From positions 1-37,706 of the IMG/VR virus record IMGVR_UViG_3300027849_001076: a stretch of DNA of 37,706 bases; one strand, written 5' to 3'. The notes beneath the pieces are model-generated. The model was not told the origin of the DNA. It made no database searches and saw nothing but the letters and a program-made list of their open reading frames with translations. Positions 1-8,889 of this stretch are shown piece by piece. The DNA is from a virus. Within the stretch, counting starts at the first letter, position 1; each line of letters opens with the position of its first letter. The position numbers were made by a program, and so were the translations under genes.

Positions 1-2502
1 TTATGCTGCTATGTACATCATTTTCAATTGCTTGCGCTGAATATTCTCTATGCTATGCATTGGATCATTTTTGGCTTCTAAGAATTTTTCAATTACAAGC
101 TTTTTCACATCTTTTGCATAATGAGGATAATGTATATTAGGAGTATTCAGGGCCCTTAAAACCATATCTTTTTTACCTTGTAATCCATATATAATAGCTT
201 TTTGAATCGCGTCCTCAAAACTAGTAACCTTTTTTACTTGATTTTGTGCTGCATTTTTTTGATTTAAGCTCAAGCTCGCAATCGATAGAAAAGAATTAAC
301 TTGAGCACCAAACACACCTTGAATGTTAAGCTTTGTATTTTTTACCAGTAAAATATCTTTTTTGGCTGATTGCCTGTCTGACGAGAATCTAAGGATTGCA
401 CTGTTGAAAAGACTGTTGGCGGAATCAATGTCTAAATAATATTTATTTTCAACATCTTCAACATTTGTTAAATCAATAGCTTTCTCTTCAATAGCATTAA
501 TAAATTGTATGCCTATCAAAGCTCGACTATCACGAGAGTTATGAACCAAGACACTCTCATACTCTTTTCTAGCTGCCCAATAATCACCTTTTTCTTTTAA
601 TACTTTGGCACGTTCAATAGATGCAATTAGCAACTTAGGGTAAGCAATCTTAACTTCATCAATAACCTTTAAAGCACTTTCAAACTGACCAATTCCTTTC
701 AACGTTAAACCATATTTCAGTTTAATTAAAGGATTATTCTTTACTGCAACACTTAGTCCGTGATAATAATCTAAACCTGTTGAATACTCACGTGTGACTA
801 GAAGTAGATGGAGTAACTCTAAATGCAATTCTTTGAAGTGTGGTTTTTTTCTACAAACGGAAGTCAAGTAACTTATAGCTTCTTTTGACTTGCCCTCTAA
901 ATTCAAAATCCTTGACTTTGTCAAATCAGGTACATAATCCTCATAGCTTGTAATGCTAAATCCTTTCTCTAAATACACCTTGGCAGTGGTGAAATTGCCC
1001 AGTTTTGCATTAATATAAGCAATAGAGAAGTTTACTATCTTCGAAGTTTCATCATCAGGAAATAATTCTAAGATTTTTGTATACAGATTAAGGCTTTCTT
1101 TATATTTTTTTAAATCAGACAGAACTGAGGCTTCTCCAATCATACCTCTAGACTCACTGGGGAACTCAGCCTGAATTCTTTTATATACATCTATTGCGTC
1201 AGTATATTTACCTAGGCCCTTTGTTATTTCAGCTTTACAAGCAAGCGCATTATGGTCTACTTCATTTAGATGACAGGCTTCATTTATATATTTTAAGGCA
1301 GTCCATAAATCATGCTTCTCCCTGAATACACGAGCTTTGCCAGTTAAACCATATAGTTGACTATTAACATCACCATTCATTGATTTGTCGAAAAAATTCA
1401 ATGCGTCTTCAAAACGCTCTAGGTGTAAGGATGCGTCACCAGCATGGCCATAAGTTCTATAGTCATCAGGCGCAACTTCTGTTGCACGAACAGCCCATAA
1501 GTATTGTAAATCGAAGAATTGGAGCTTTTTTGCATACTCGGACAAACTACACAAAGATAAAGCAGCATACTTACCATGACCATCATTATGTAATTGCGAT
1601 GAAACTAGGGTCTCTACCGCAGTTTTTGCTTCTTCGTGTTTAGAACTTCTCATTAACAGGTAAACACTTCTAATTTGTTTGTCTACACCGACTTTAGCTT
1701 CAGAAGAGCTAATCGTACTTTTTCGAGCCCTTTTATGAGGTAAATTAGCAAAAGAGTTATCTGGAGTTAAATCGTTGGATATATCTTCCACATTTCCAAC
1801 AATAGTGTGAGGTTTAAAGATATTAAAAATATCATCAGTGAAGGGCTTAGCATTTTGTATATTATTTTCACGTAACTTACAAAGCAAATCGAAAGCAATT
1901 TTTTGTTGTATATATTTTAAATTCAATTTTTTATTACTAAGTAAGCTGAGCACTCCGTTCTTAGCAAGGAATCCCTCTATAAAAGCAAAATCTTCATTTG
2001 AGAAATTGTATTTACCACATACTTCTTTAATACCAATTGAAATTTCATTTATTAAAGTTTGGCTATCTAATAAGATTTTGAGAAGGTTAACTGTGATCTT
2101 GCTATCGAGATTGAGAACTAGCTGAAGTGATGCAGCATCATACAGGTCTAAACTACGTGTAAAAACAATCTGATTGACATACCTCAAAGATTCGGGATCA
2201 TCTATAAAGATATCATCTAATTCTGTCACTAAAACCTGCTTAGTCTTAATTGATACTCTAGAATCAAACAGCATTAAAAACATAGTTAAACAATCAGAAT
2301 TTGTAGACTCTCTATATAGTTTTTTCTTTATTTCACTTTTGGAAGTATTAACTAAATGAACACAATCCTCTTTCTGGCGCAAATCAGAAAGAACACCAGC
2401 TCTTATTTTTTTAAACTCTTGAGTGTCTGCCTTAAACATATTAATAGCTGTTCCATCAACTTGAACAGCTATGCCTGAAGAACCTGAAATATATGCATCC
2501 AT
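1..2502 (-). CDS. TPR-repeat protein of mobile-element cargo, function unknown
   Basis: The 833-residue protein is complete; its TAA stop is the first three bases of the window. The first ~250 residues are helical with no motif I recognise. A basic, serine-rich linker follows at about 253-270. From about 275 to 700 it is a run of tetratricopeptide-like helical pairs, with recurrent ALxxxxKA and GRxxEA-type patterns. No signal peptide or membrane segment is visible, so it should be cytosolic. Its start lies one base beyond the stop of the zinc-ribbon gene, so the two are almost certainly co-translated. TPR superhelices usually bind proteins or peptides; a sensor or scaffold role for its partner is inference. 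A defence role is possible from the location beside an integrase but is not shown. Confidence 0.8.
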   Translation of the reverse strand: MDAYISGSSGIAVQVDGTAINMFKADTQEFKKIRAGVLSDLRQKEDCVHLVNTSKSEIKKKLYRESTNSDCLTMFLMLFDSRVSIKTKQVLVTELDDIFIDDPESLRYVNQIVFTRSLDLYDAASLQLVLNLDSKITVNLLKILLDSQTLINEISIGIKEVCGKYNFSNEDFAFIEGFLAKNGVLSLLSNKKLNLKYIQQKIAFDLLCKLRENNIQNAKPFTDDIFNIFKPHTIVGNVEDISNDLTPDNSFANLPHKRARKSTISSSEAKVGVDKQIRSVYLLMRSSKHEEAKTAVETLVSSQLHNDGHGKYAALSLCSLSEYAKKLQFFDLQYLWAVRATEVAPDDYRTYGHAGDASLHLERFEDALNFFDKSMNGDVNSQLYGLTGKARVFREKHDLWTALKYINEACHLNEVDHNALACKAEITKGLGKYTDAIDVYKRIQAEFPSESRGMIGEASVLSDLKKYKESLNLYTKILELFPDDETSKIVNFSIAYINAKLGNFTTAKVYLEKGFSITSYEDYVPDLTKSRILNLEGKSKEAISYLTSVCRKKPHFKELHLELLHLLLVTREYSTGLDYYHGLSVAVKNNPLIKLKYGLTLKGIGQFESALKVIDEVKIAYPKLLIASIERAKVLKEKGDYWAARKEYESVLVHNSRDSRALIGIQFINAIEEKAIDLTNVEDVENKYYLDIDSANSLFNSAILRFSSDRQSAKKDILLVKNTKLNIQGVFGAQVNSFLSIASLSLNQKNAAQNQVKKVTSFEDAIQKAIIYGLQGKKDMVLRALNTPNIHYPHYAKDVKKLVIEKFLEAKNDPMHSIENIQRKQLKMMYIAA

Positions 2503-2503
2503 T

Positions 2504-3352
2504 TTAGCTTTTCACCTCTTCATACGGTATTTTGAGTTCTTCTAAAATATCTATGATTCCGAAAATTAAACCCTTACTACCTTTTCTTATAGGATTGCTA
2601 GTAATCGTAACTTTCTCAAAACTTTCTTTTGATATTGTTCCATAAATATGAGCCTCTATGTAGCTATTTGTATCAGTATCAAACAAGAGTTTAGCCATAT
2701 CAGAGTCTGACATGCCCTTTTTTATATTAGGATGTAACTTAATTAATGCTAGTTTTTTTCGATTTTTCCACGTTGACCTATAGCCTTTGGGTGCATCTTC
2801 AGTTACCACGAGTTGATGCTTATCACAAAAATCGTACGTATCGTCTTGAAAAAAAGACGTTCTATTTTTTATAAATTTCTCACCAAATTTAATAGAAACA
2901 TCCCCATAATAGCCGCTACCACCTTCATCTTTAGCTAATAAGCCATAATGGATATCTTCATAATAGCCTGGGCTTACTTTTGATTCATAAGCATCTCTAT
3001 TCAAGTCGTATTTATTTTGCTCATAGCTTCTCATACTAGAAGCTACTTGTTTATGGAAAGGAACAATACTTCTGTTACTTTGAAGAACATTAAATACATC
3101 AGTAAAGCTTCTATTCATCACAACAAAGGAACTATCAACAAAATTCTCGAAATTTTCAGACTCTACTTCATTACCTTGAACTTTTATGGAACTATGCGCG
3201 AGTTCGTAGCGTTCTTGAAGTTCAACCTCTTCACTTTCAGCTTTCCTTATATTAGGAAATCCAATATCTGAATAACAAACATCACAATGAGTGCCACTGA
3301 TATTTAATTGAGTACTACATACATCACAAAGGTCATTCTTTTTTAATTGCAT
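2504..3352 (-). CDS. Zinc-ribbon protein with unassigned C-terminal domain
   Basis: About 282 residues from ATG 3352, which I prefer to an upstream TTG at 3388. Near the N terminus two CDVC knuckles about 15 residues apart form a probable zinc ribbon. The middle is polar and tyrosine-rich. The C-terminal ~160 residues carry GYYGDVSIKF, an RTSFF segment and a late YIEAHIYG segment. Their order weakly recalls ADP-ribosyltransferase-like or DUF3626-like proteins, where an R/Y-containing strand, an S/T-rich strand and a final E-containing strand form the NAD site. I cannot establish this by eye, so the function is unassigned. It is the promoter-proximal partner of the TPR gene and lies 187 bp beyond the end of the integrase gene, as island cargo commonly does. 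Confidence 0.75.
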   Translation of the reverse strand: MQLKKNDLCDVCSTQLNISGTHCDVCYSDIGFPNIRKAESEEVELQERYELAHSSIKVQGNEVESENFENFVDSSFVVMNRSFTDVFNVLQSNRSIVPFHKQVASSMRSYEQNKYDLNRDAYESKVSPGYYEDIHYGLLAKDEGGSGYYGDVSIKFGEKFIKNRTSFFQDDTYDFCDKHQLVVTEDAPKGYRSTWKNRKKLALIKLHPNIKKGMSDSDMAKLLFDTDTNSYIEAHIYGTISKESFEKVTITSNPIRKGSKGLIFGIIDILEELKIPYEEVKS

Positions 3353-3539
3353 ATTCAAATCATCCGTTATTTGAACATATATTAACAAGTACTTTTATTT
3401 AAGTATGTAAGATATATCGTACATTTTTCTAAAATAACTATCCTATAAATCATCGATATCAATACAAAAAATAATAAACTACAAACTATTTTGCTTTCCC
3501 ATATAATTGACTTTTACTTGATTTTTCAATATCAAACAG

Positions 3540-4814
3540 TCACTTAACTGAATACTTATCAATTGATAACTTTTTTCCCCAATTTTCCAATGCAGTTCTT
3601 CTAGCCTCCATATATTCCTGCATATTATAAACCCCCTGAACCCCCTGTAATTGGTGATTTAGAATTTTTTCAATCACTATTGGGTCTGTTTCAACATCGG
3701 TATCACCTAAACGAGTCGCAACTGTTCTTCGTAAATCGTGAGGTACAAATTTTGGGACTCCCAATTTTTCTTGTTTACGACTTATGGAACGTGATAGTGA
3801 GTGCCTGTCAATCGGTTGCTCACCTGGGCCTGATTTATTAGTTGTTGTACTCGGAAATACATATTTAGAGTTGAGATAACCGAATGCTGCCCGTAACTCA
3901 TCAAGCAAAATAAGCATATTTTGAGTAATCGGTACTTTATGAGTTCTTTCGCCATCTTTGTTTTGCTTGACGCGCTCGGCTGGGATTGTCCATATCATTT
4001 TATCAAAATCAAATTCTTGCCATTGTGCGCCTGTGACCTCTATTGGCCTACAACCGGTTAAAGTAATACATTTCAATGCGTAAATAACTTGCTGGCTGAT
4101 ACCTAGCTTTGGTAGGCGGTCAAATACTTGAATCACTTCGTCAAACTCCAGCGCTCTGGTTCGCGACTTTTCAAGGCCACCTACACTCTTCTTTTTAACT
4201 GTGCTAATTGGATTACCTTGGATTAAATCTCGATCAACACCAAAATTAAACATTTGCTTAAGGATAGATAGTGTTTTATTCGCCTGCGTTTTAGCACCTC
4301 TATCTGTTATTGGATCAAGAACTTTTTTGAAAATTTCACGGCGGGTTATTTCTTTAAGTTTATAGTTGCCAATAAATGGCAAAATGTCTTTTTCAAACAT
4401 TCTTATTACAGGGTCTACACCTTTACGATTAGCTTTAATATCTCTTTCAATAAACTCATTCGCAAGAACTGCGATTGTCGGTGAGGTGCTTTCTTGCTTT
4501 CCAATCAGCGCTGCTTTCTTTTTTTGTAAAAAAACATCAATACCGCGCGACACATCACCAATATACTGCTTAGCAAGCTGCCTAGCCTCACTCACTGTTA
4601 TCACCGATGAGTTGCCTAAGGCTAACCTTCTTTCTTTCGAACCTCGGCCTCCTAGGCGGTAATACAGATAATATACCTGTGAGCGCTTTCCTTCTTTATT
4701 TGGCTTACCAATATTTAAATAAAAACCGGAAATCTCAGTATCATTGATTTTGGTAATTTCCAAAGGGGTATTTTTGAGTATAGATTCAGTTAATTTTACT
4801 TTGATTGACGCCAT
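3540..4814 (-). CDS. int: P4-type tyrosine integrase with DUF4102-like N terminus
   Basis: A site-specific recombinase that integrates and excises a genomic element at a tRNA. I chose ATG 4814 (424 residues) because an AGGTG ribosome site lies about 8 bases upstream; an upstream in-frame start at 4856 is less likely. The N-terminal ~95 residues resemble the DUF4102 arm-binding domain, and a SAM-like core-binding domain follows. The catalytic domain appears intact: Arg256 in TGCRPIE, His359 and Arg362 in HDLRR, His387 in LNHQ and Tyr396 in GVYNMQEY. Length is typical of P4/CP4-57-type integrases. The start lies about 200 bp from the tRNA-Pro fragment and the gene reads away from it, which fits that fragment being its attachment core. 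Confidence 0.95.
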   Translation of the reverse strand: MASIKVKLTESILKNTPLEITKINDTEISGFYLNIGKPNKEGKRSQVYYLYYRLGGRGSKERRLALGNSSVITVSEARQLAKQYIGDVSRGIDVFLQKKKAALIGKQESTSPTIAVLANEFIERDIKANRKGVDPVIRMFEKDILPFIGNYKLKEITRREIFKKVLDPITDRGAKTQANKTLSILKQMFNFGVDRDLIQGNPISTVKKKSVGGLEKSRTRALEFDEVIQVFDRLPKLGISQQVIYALKCITLTGCRPIEVTGAQWQEFDFDKMIWTIPAERVKQNKDGERTHKVPITQNMLILLDELRAAFGYLNSKYVFPSTTTNKSGPGEQPIDRHSLSRSISRKQEKLGVPKFVPHDLRRTVATRLGDTDVETDPIVIEKILNHQLQGVQGVYNMQEYMEARRTALENWGKKLSIDKYSVK

Positions 4815-5019
4815 TTTTCGCACACCTAGAGTTAAGTCAAAAATTTTGTCGCACACTTATCGCACGAGCTGATTTGAGCTCACTAAACTTCACGTTTGTT
4901 CACTAGGTATAATTTAAAAGCTTAATCCTTTCAATAGCAATAACTTACAATTACTTTGAATACTTCACTGTAGAACACTTTTAGCCACTTTTGTACACGA
5001 TAAAGCACGGGTGATTTTT

Positions 5020-5064
5020 ATGGGGTGGCAGGGGTCGAGAGTTCGAATCTCTCCATACCGACCA
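5020..5064 (+). repeat. 3' fragment of tRNA-Pro(GGG): attachment-site core
   Basis: The segment reads as the 3' part of a tRNA. It has the anticodon loop ATGGGGT (anticodon GGG), a T-arm GAGAG-TTCGAAT-CTCTC, an acceptor strand CATACCG, discriminator A and an encoded CCA at 5062-5064. It matches the pattern of proteobacterial tRNA-Pro(GGG). The 5' half is missing: upstream bases form no D-arm or acceptor partner. A lone tRNA 3' end is the usual footprint of integrase-mediated insertion into a tRNA gene, so this is the attachment repeat at the right end of the element lying to its left. The intact tRNA would be beyond the left edge of the window. Confidence 0.85.
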
Positions 5065-5123
5065 TTATTTCCCCTTTAATATCCTGCACTTACACCAAAT
5101 TGAAATGTAACTTCTAAAAGCTC

Positions 5124-5156
5124 ATTTGTACTATATTTGTATTATATTTGTATTAT
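5124..5156 (+). repeat. Three tandem 11-bp repeats (ATTTGTAYTAT)
   Basis: Three head-to-tail copies of ATTTGTA[C/T]TAT lie 60 bp right of the tRNA-Pro core. The period of 11 bp is about one helical turn. Such direct repeats near a recombination core may be arm-type integrase sites, which is inference. If so, DNA to the right of the core would also belong to an integrative element. The rest of 4857-5302 is AT-rich, and apart from these repeats and the tRNA fragment I see nothing in it. Confidence 0.5.
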
Positions 5157-5302
5157 TTGTTTTTACTTTCTTCCCAGAACACACTCTCAAGCATAAGAAA
5201 TATTTATTCGCCAGATCAAATAAAGATTCAGCAGTAGCTAAAATTGAATTCGCATATTACGATGTTTATGATTAGATAATAAAAAATATTTAGGGAGAAA
5301 CG

Positions 5303-5464
5303 ATGTCAGGAGTTCTAAAAATTATTGTAGCGTTATTTTTAATAGCGCTAATCGCTGTGCTAACCATTTACGGTAACATCATTGGCTTTTTAATAGGGTT
5401 AGGTATTGCCATTGTCCTTAACGGCATGTTCAATAGATGGGACAAGAAAAAAGAAAGCCGCTAA
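5303..5464 (+). CDS. Small membrane protein (53 aa) at left prophage end
   Basis: The ATG at 5303 follows an AGGGAGAAA ribosome site. The 53-residue product has two closely spaced hydrophobic segments (about 5-22 and 25-41), then a basic tail ending RWDKKKESR, so it should sit in the inner membrane. It converges on the tail operon and shares a bidirectional terminator that overlaps its stop codon. Small membrane proteins at prophage ends are sometimes lysogenic-conversion or exclusion factors, but nothing here shows this. It may mark the left boundary of the prophage. Confidence 0.6.
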   Translation: MSGVLKIIVALFLIALIAVLTIYGNIIGFLIGLGIAIVLNGMFNRWDKKKESR

Positions 5465-5478
5465 TCTGCGGCTTTTTG
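5454..5478. terminator. Bidirectional intrinsic terminator
   Basis: AAAGCCGC (5454-5461) and GCGGCTTT (5468-5475) form a perfect 8-bp stem with a 6-base loop. A T-run follows on both strands. It ends the small rightward gene and the long leftward structural operon. Confidence 0.85.
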
Positions 5479-5481
5479 TTA

Positions 5482-8007
5482 TTAAGAATATATGGGTGGA
5501 ATAACTATATTTTCTTCGCTTGGTGCGGTGCTATCGTCGTCTAAATAGACTCTATCATCGTCTAACTCTGCGGTTACGCTTACTTGGTCTGTGGATGATG
5601 GTTTTATATCGCGAATTAATACGCCGTTGCACCAACGTTCGTTGATACCAAACATGTACAAAGGTGGTTCTATTGAGCCGTCAAATACTGGCGTGAAGTC
5701 TAGGTCGTCATCAATTATCACTTCGTTATTAGCACTTCCTTTTGTAGCGTTGTATGGGCCGGATAATTTACCGTCTGGTTTTCTGATCGCTAATATATGC
5801 TCCTCGCCTGTTTGCCAGTCCAAGCCATCATCATCAACAAATATTGAACGGCCATTAACTAACAAAACCCTACCTGTTTGTTCAAAGCCTGGTATATCGT
5901 CGGCAAGTGCACAGTAGTCTAAATAGCGTGAATTGAGAGCATCCATTTCTGTTTTAAAGTCAAAACGTGTACGGCGATAGCGACGACTACGGCGCTTACG
6001 CATACCATATTGATAAGCTTTGTCTCGATTTGTAATGCCAAATGCTCTTACTTTTTCAGGATTAATCCCCAAATCACCTGGTAATAAACACAGGATAGTT
6101 TCTGACTTCCATGTAATTGGACTGAAGTATTCCACTTCTATACCATCGGGTTCGTCGTCATCAATCAGTTTTATAGAGCGCTTTAGCATGCCTATGTAAT
6201 TATCTGGCTGATACATGTGCTTATAGATAGTTCGCTTTTGGTCGCGCACAGGGGTGATTTGGCCATAGTCAATGGTTGGCTCGGCAAAGCCAACAGCAAG
6301 CACTCGCTTTAAGACTTCAAACATGGTGCTTTCACTATCAAACACCGCATTAAACTCATCATTTCGGTTGTGCCAAACGGGGTGTAATGTTTGGAGTGCT
6401 TGAAGTCCTATTTTGCTATCACTGTGTCCTGAACTTCGTATTACATGCGCAAAAAAAGGCGCTATATCTCTTGTTGGCCTTGGAGAGCTCCACACGCCGT
6501 TTTCGTATACAGGTAAAATTCGGGTGCCAATTACTTTGAATTTATTCTCCGCAGAGCCGGCTAATGCATTGGTACCACGAATTTTTACTGCAATAGTAGT
6601 TAGGCCATCGTAGCTTGTGGCGCTTTGCAACTCAGCTTTTAATGCGGTCCAAAATACATCATCATAAATGCGAGTGTCATCACTGGCGGCTGTTACGCGC
6701 TTAACGCGTATTTCAGGGCGCATCAACAATGGCAGTGTAAACGGTATTGTTTTCCCTAACTGGTCATTAGTTGAATTTGAAAATACTTGATCAGGTAACG
6801 CTGTCCAGTTTTGCGCACCTTCTGCCCTATACTCAATTCGAACAGCAACACTACGACTTAAAAAATTACCATCATCATCAAGTTCACCAAGACCTTTAGG
6901 TAAATAAAAATCTAACCATAACTTATCTGTTAACTCGCCATCAGGACACGCGAAAAAAGGACCGTTAAACTGACCATCTCCACCACGCTCCTCTGCATCC
7001 ACTGCTGCGCTAGAGTCATATTCTGTAACAAACTCAGTCCATGTGGGGTCGTCTTGAAATTGACTGTCGACTTTATTTACTTGGCTCCCATTTGAGCTTT
7101 TGGCTAATAGCTCATAGTAGCCATCGTTTTGCCCTTCTATAGATCCTGTAACTGTTAGTATTTCACCAACATCAAACGGCGGCACTGTTTTGTAACGAAT
7201 AGGCCCTATCTCTGGCTCGTATTCAGCCACATACACAACTAACGTGTCGTTTATAAATGTATAAAAGTACGTGCTATTGTTACCACCAGAGCTTGTAACA
7301 GCACCTTTAAGCTCAATACCTGTGCTTCCTGATGTTGAGCCAACTTCACTTGATGTAAAAACATTGCGATAAGCTTCGTGGCTCGTTACATTTTCGCTAG
7401 GCCTAAAAATCTGATAATCAACATCACCGGTATATCTACTTACAGGTGTGTCAGCAATAAATATTTCTTCAGGCAATATTTCATAATCACCAACACCAAC
7501 ACATAGCATTAAATAAAGCCATTGCTCGTTATCGATATATTCTCGGCGCGGCATTGTTAAATAATCAGGATAAATTAAATGCCGACCTGCTCCTTCGGGA
7601 ATAATCCCCATGAGTTTAGGCTTATTACCCTGTGCATTTACATTATAAATACTACTACCATCTGGGGTTGTTGAATTGTAGTTATCAGGGATCTGATTTG
7701 CAGTGTAAACCGCGTAACCCACTGCAATAATGGCAATGACTGCATAGGCAATTGTGGCTGGATCTTTTGGTTCAACAATAATACTTACATCGTCATTCTG
7801 TGAGAATTGATAGGTTTTCCAGTTGCCTGGGACGAGTATTTTACTATTTACTATTACTGTAAAAAGCGGCTCATCACTTTCAAAGTAAGCAGGTACATTT
7901 GTAGTCAGCCAATCATGTAATGTTATGCCAAGTTCGCATTTACACATTTCCACGACGGATGGATCTAACTTGTTAGGGTAAACTTTTATATCAACCCACA
8001 TATTCAT
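5482..8007 (-). CDS. TipJ/gpJ-type host-specificity tail tip protein
   Basis: The last late gene, about 841 residues. I start it at ATG 8007, with GAGGT eight bases upstream, rather than at 8124, which would bury 134 bases in the peptidase gene. Residues ~1-80 look like a beta-grasp (MoaD/lambda gpI-like) domain ending in VSIIVEPKDPAT. A hydrophobic stretch AYAVIAIIAVGYAVY follows at about 87-101. The rest resembles the TipJ family: the PRREYIDNEQWLYLMLCVG segment, a long beta-rich middle and an RKRRSRRYRRTRFDFKTEMD segment near 690. By family this is the central fibre and tail-tip hub contacting the host. It is shorter than lambda gpJ (~1130 residues) and lacks long C-terminal fibronectin repeats. 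Confidence 0.88.
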   Translation of the reverse strand: MNMWVDIKVYPNKLDPSVVEMCKCELGITLHDWLTTNVPAYFESDEPLFTVIVNSKILVPGNWKTYQFSQNDDVSIIVEPKDPATIAYAVIAIIAVGYAVYTANQIPDNYNSTTPDGSSIYNVNAQGNKPKLMGIIPEGAGRHLIYPDYLTMPRREYIDNEQWLYLMLCVGVGDYEILPEEIFIADTPVSRYTGDVDYQIFRPSENVTSHEAYRNVFTSSEVGSTSGSTGIELKGAVTSSGGNNSTYFYTFINDTLVVYVAEYEPEIGPIRYKTVPPFDVGEILTVTGSIEGQNDGYYELLAKSSNGSQVNKVDSQFQDDPTWTEFVTEYDSSAAVDAEERGGDGQFNGPFFACPDGELTDKLWLDFYLPKGLGELDDDGNFLSRSVAVRIEYRAEGAQNWTALPDQVFSNSTNDQLGKTIPFTLPLLMRPEIRVKRVTAASDDTRIYDDVFWTALKAELQSATSYDGLTTIAVKIRGTNALAGSAENKFKVIGTRILPVYENGVWSSPRPTRDIAPFFAHVIRSSGHSDSKIGLQALQTLHPVWHNRNDEFNAVFDSESTMFEVLKRVLAVGFAEPTIDYGQITPVRDQKRTIYKHMYQPDNYIGMLKRSIKLIDDDEPDGIEVEYFSPITWKSETILCLLPGDLGINPEKVRAFGITNRDKAYQYGMRKRRSRRYRRTRFDFKTEMDALNSRYLDYCALADDIPGFEQTGRVLLVNGRSIFVDDDGLDWQTGEEHILAIRKPDGKLSGPYNATKGSANNEVIIDDDLDFTPVFDGSIEPPLYMFGINERWCNGVLIRDIKPSSTDQVSVTAELDDDRVYLDDDSTAPSEENIVIPPIYS

Positions 8008-8389
8008 AAAATTTAACCTCAATAAATAAGCGTTTAAAGTCGTCAACGCTAACAATTGACGGGCCTTTTTTACGTGATGTGTGTAAAACGGCCAATTGGC
8101 CATCAATGTGTTCAACTGTCCCAATGTGAATTAAGTTACCCATTTTGAAACCGCATACAACGGCGCCTGGCTTTGGTTCACATAAAACAAATTGGTTAAC
8201 TATCTGGAAGTAAGCATTTGTGAGGGAATATTTATCGTCTGGGTTAATATGCCCAAACGATTCAAAAAGCGGATTTCCATAACCATAGTGCTGCCGGTGA
8301 CGAGTTTGCCCCCAACAGTCAAATCCAGACATATCGCGCCCCTCATTCACGTAAGGAACACTTAAATAATCATTAATTGTATGAAGCAT
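7991..8389 (-). CDS. NlpC/P60-like tail-tip peptidase
   Basis: A 132-residue cysteine peptidase-like protein of the tail tip, comparable to the C-terminal half of lambda gpK. The nucleophile is probably Cys25 in SGFDCWGQ, and the catalytic His is likely His88 in NLIHIG, matching the HVGI motif of NlpC/P60 enzymes. The preceding GAVV and GFKMG turns also fit. By family it would cut peptide crosslinks of host peptidoglycan during DNA injection or help assemble the tip. It overlaps the TipJ gene by 17 bases and follows the DUF1833-like gene by two bases, the usual L-K-I-J order. Confidence 0.85.
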   Translation of the reverse strand: MLHTINDYLSVPYVNEGRDMSGFDCWGQTRHRQHYGYGNPLFESFGHINPDDKYSLTNAYFQIVNQFVLCEPKPGAVVCGFKMGNLIHIGTVEHIDGQLAVLHTSRKKGPSIVSVDDFKRLFIEVKFYEYVG

Positions 8390-8391
8390 AT

Positions 8392-8883
8392 TTAGCTGAA
8401 GTATTTAAGCCCAGGTGCGATGGTTGGGGTATAACGGTTTTTAGGCCAGGCTTTATTGACCAAATCATTAAATGAGGCAACTACATTTAAACTTGATGCA
8501 GTGGCCTGAACATCAACCGCCCTCATTTCAATCGGTGGCTCTGCGGGCGCGGTTAAGTTACTCGACGTATAAACACGGTAAATTACTTTGATTGTCAAAC
8601 CCGCATCAATAGCCTGATTTACTTTGATTAGTGCTTCGCCAGTCACATTATCAATTTGAAATTGTAAGTCTTGCCGCCCCTTTACGCCGCGGGCTGGAAG
8701 TGAAACCCCCATCCCGCTGGCTAAAAAGGTAACCAATTCGCCCCCTTCAATACCTGCTGTTACATCATTAAAACCTTCACAAATTCTTAATGTCCATAAA
8801 GAATCGGCTTGCAGCTCTAATGTGTGAATTGGCAGGTCATTGACTGGAGCGCTGGCGTAAACACGTTGGAGTACTGTGCTCAT
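8392..8883 (-). CDS. DUF1833-like minor tail protein
   Basis: 163 residues without signal or membrane segments. The segments TLRICEGFNDVTAG, LPARGVKGRQDLQFQIDN and NKAWPKNRYTPTIAPGLKYF recall the DUF1833 family of minor tail proteins in marine and enteric siphophages. It sits just before the NlpC/P60 gene, where lambda-like phages place gpL. It probably forms part of the tail-tip ring. Family assignment is from memory of conserved motifs; the structural role rests mainly on gene order. Confidence 0.75.
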   Translation of the reverse strand: MSTVLQRVYASAPVNDLPIHTLELQADSLWTLRICEGFNDVTAGIEGGELVTFLASGMGVSLPARGVKGRQDLQFQIDNVTGEALIKVNQAIDAGLTIKVIYRVYTSSNLTAPAEPPIEMRAVDVQATASSLNVVASFNDLVNKAWPKNRYTPTIAPGLKYFS

Positions 8884-8889
8884 GATTTA

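Noticed and set aside
4950-5064. Complete tRNA-Pro gene
   Set aside because: Only the anticodon loop, T-arm and acceptor 3' strand are present; no 5' acceptor or D-arm can be formed upstream.
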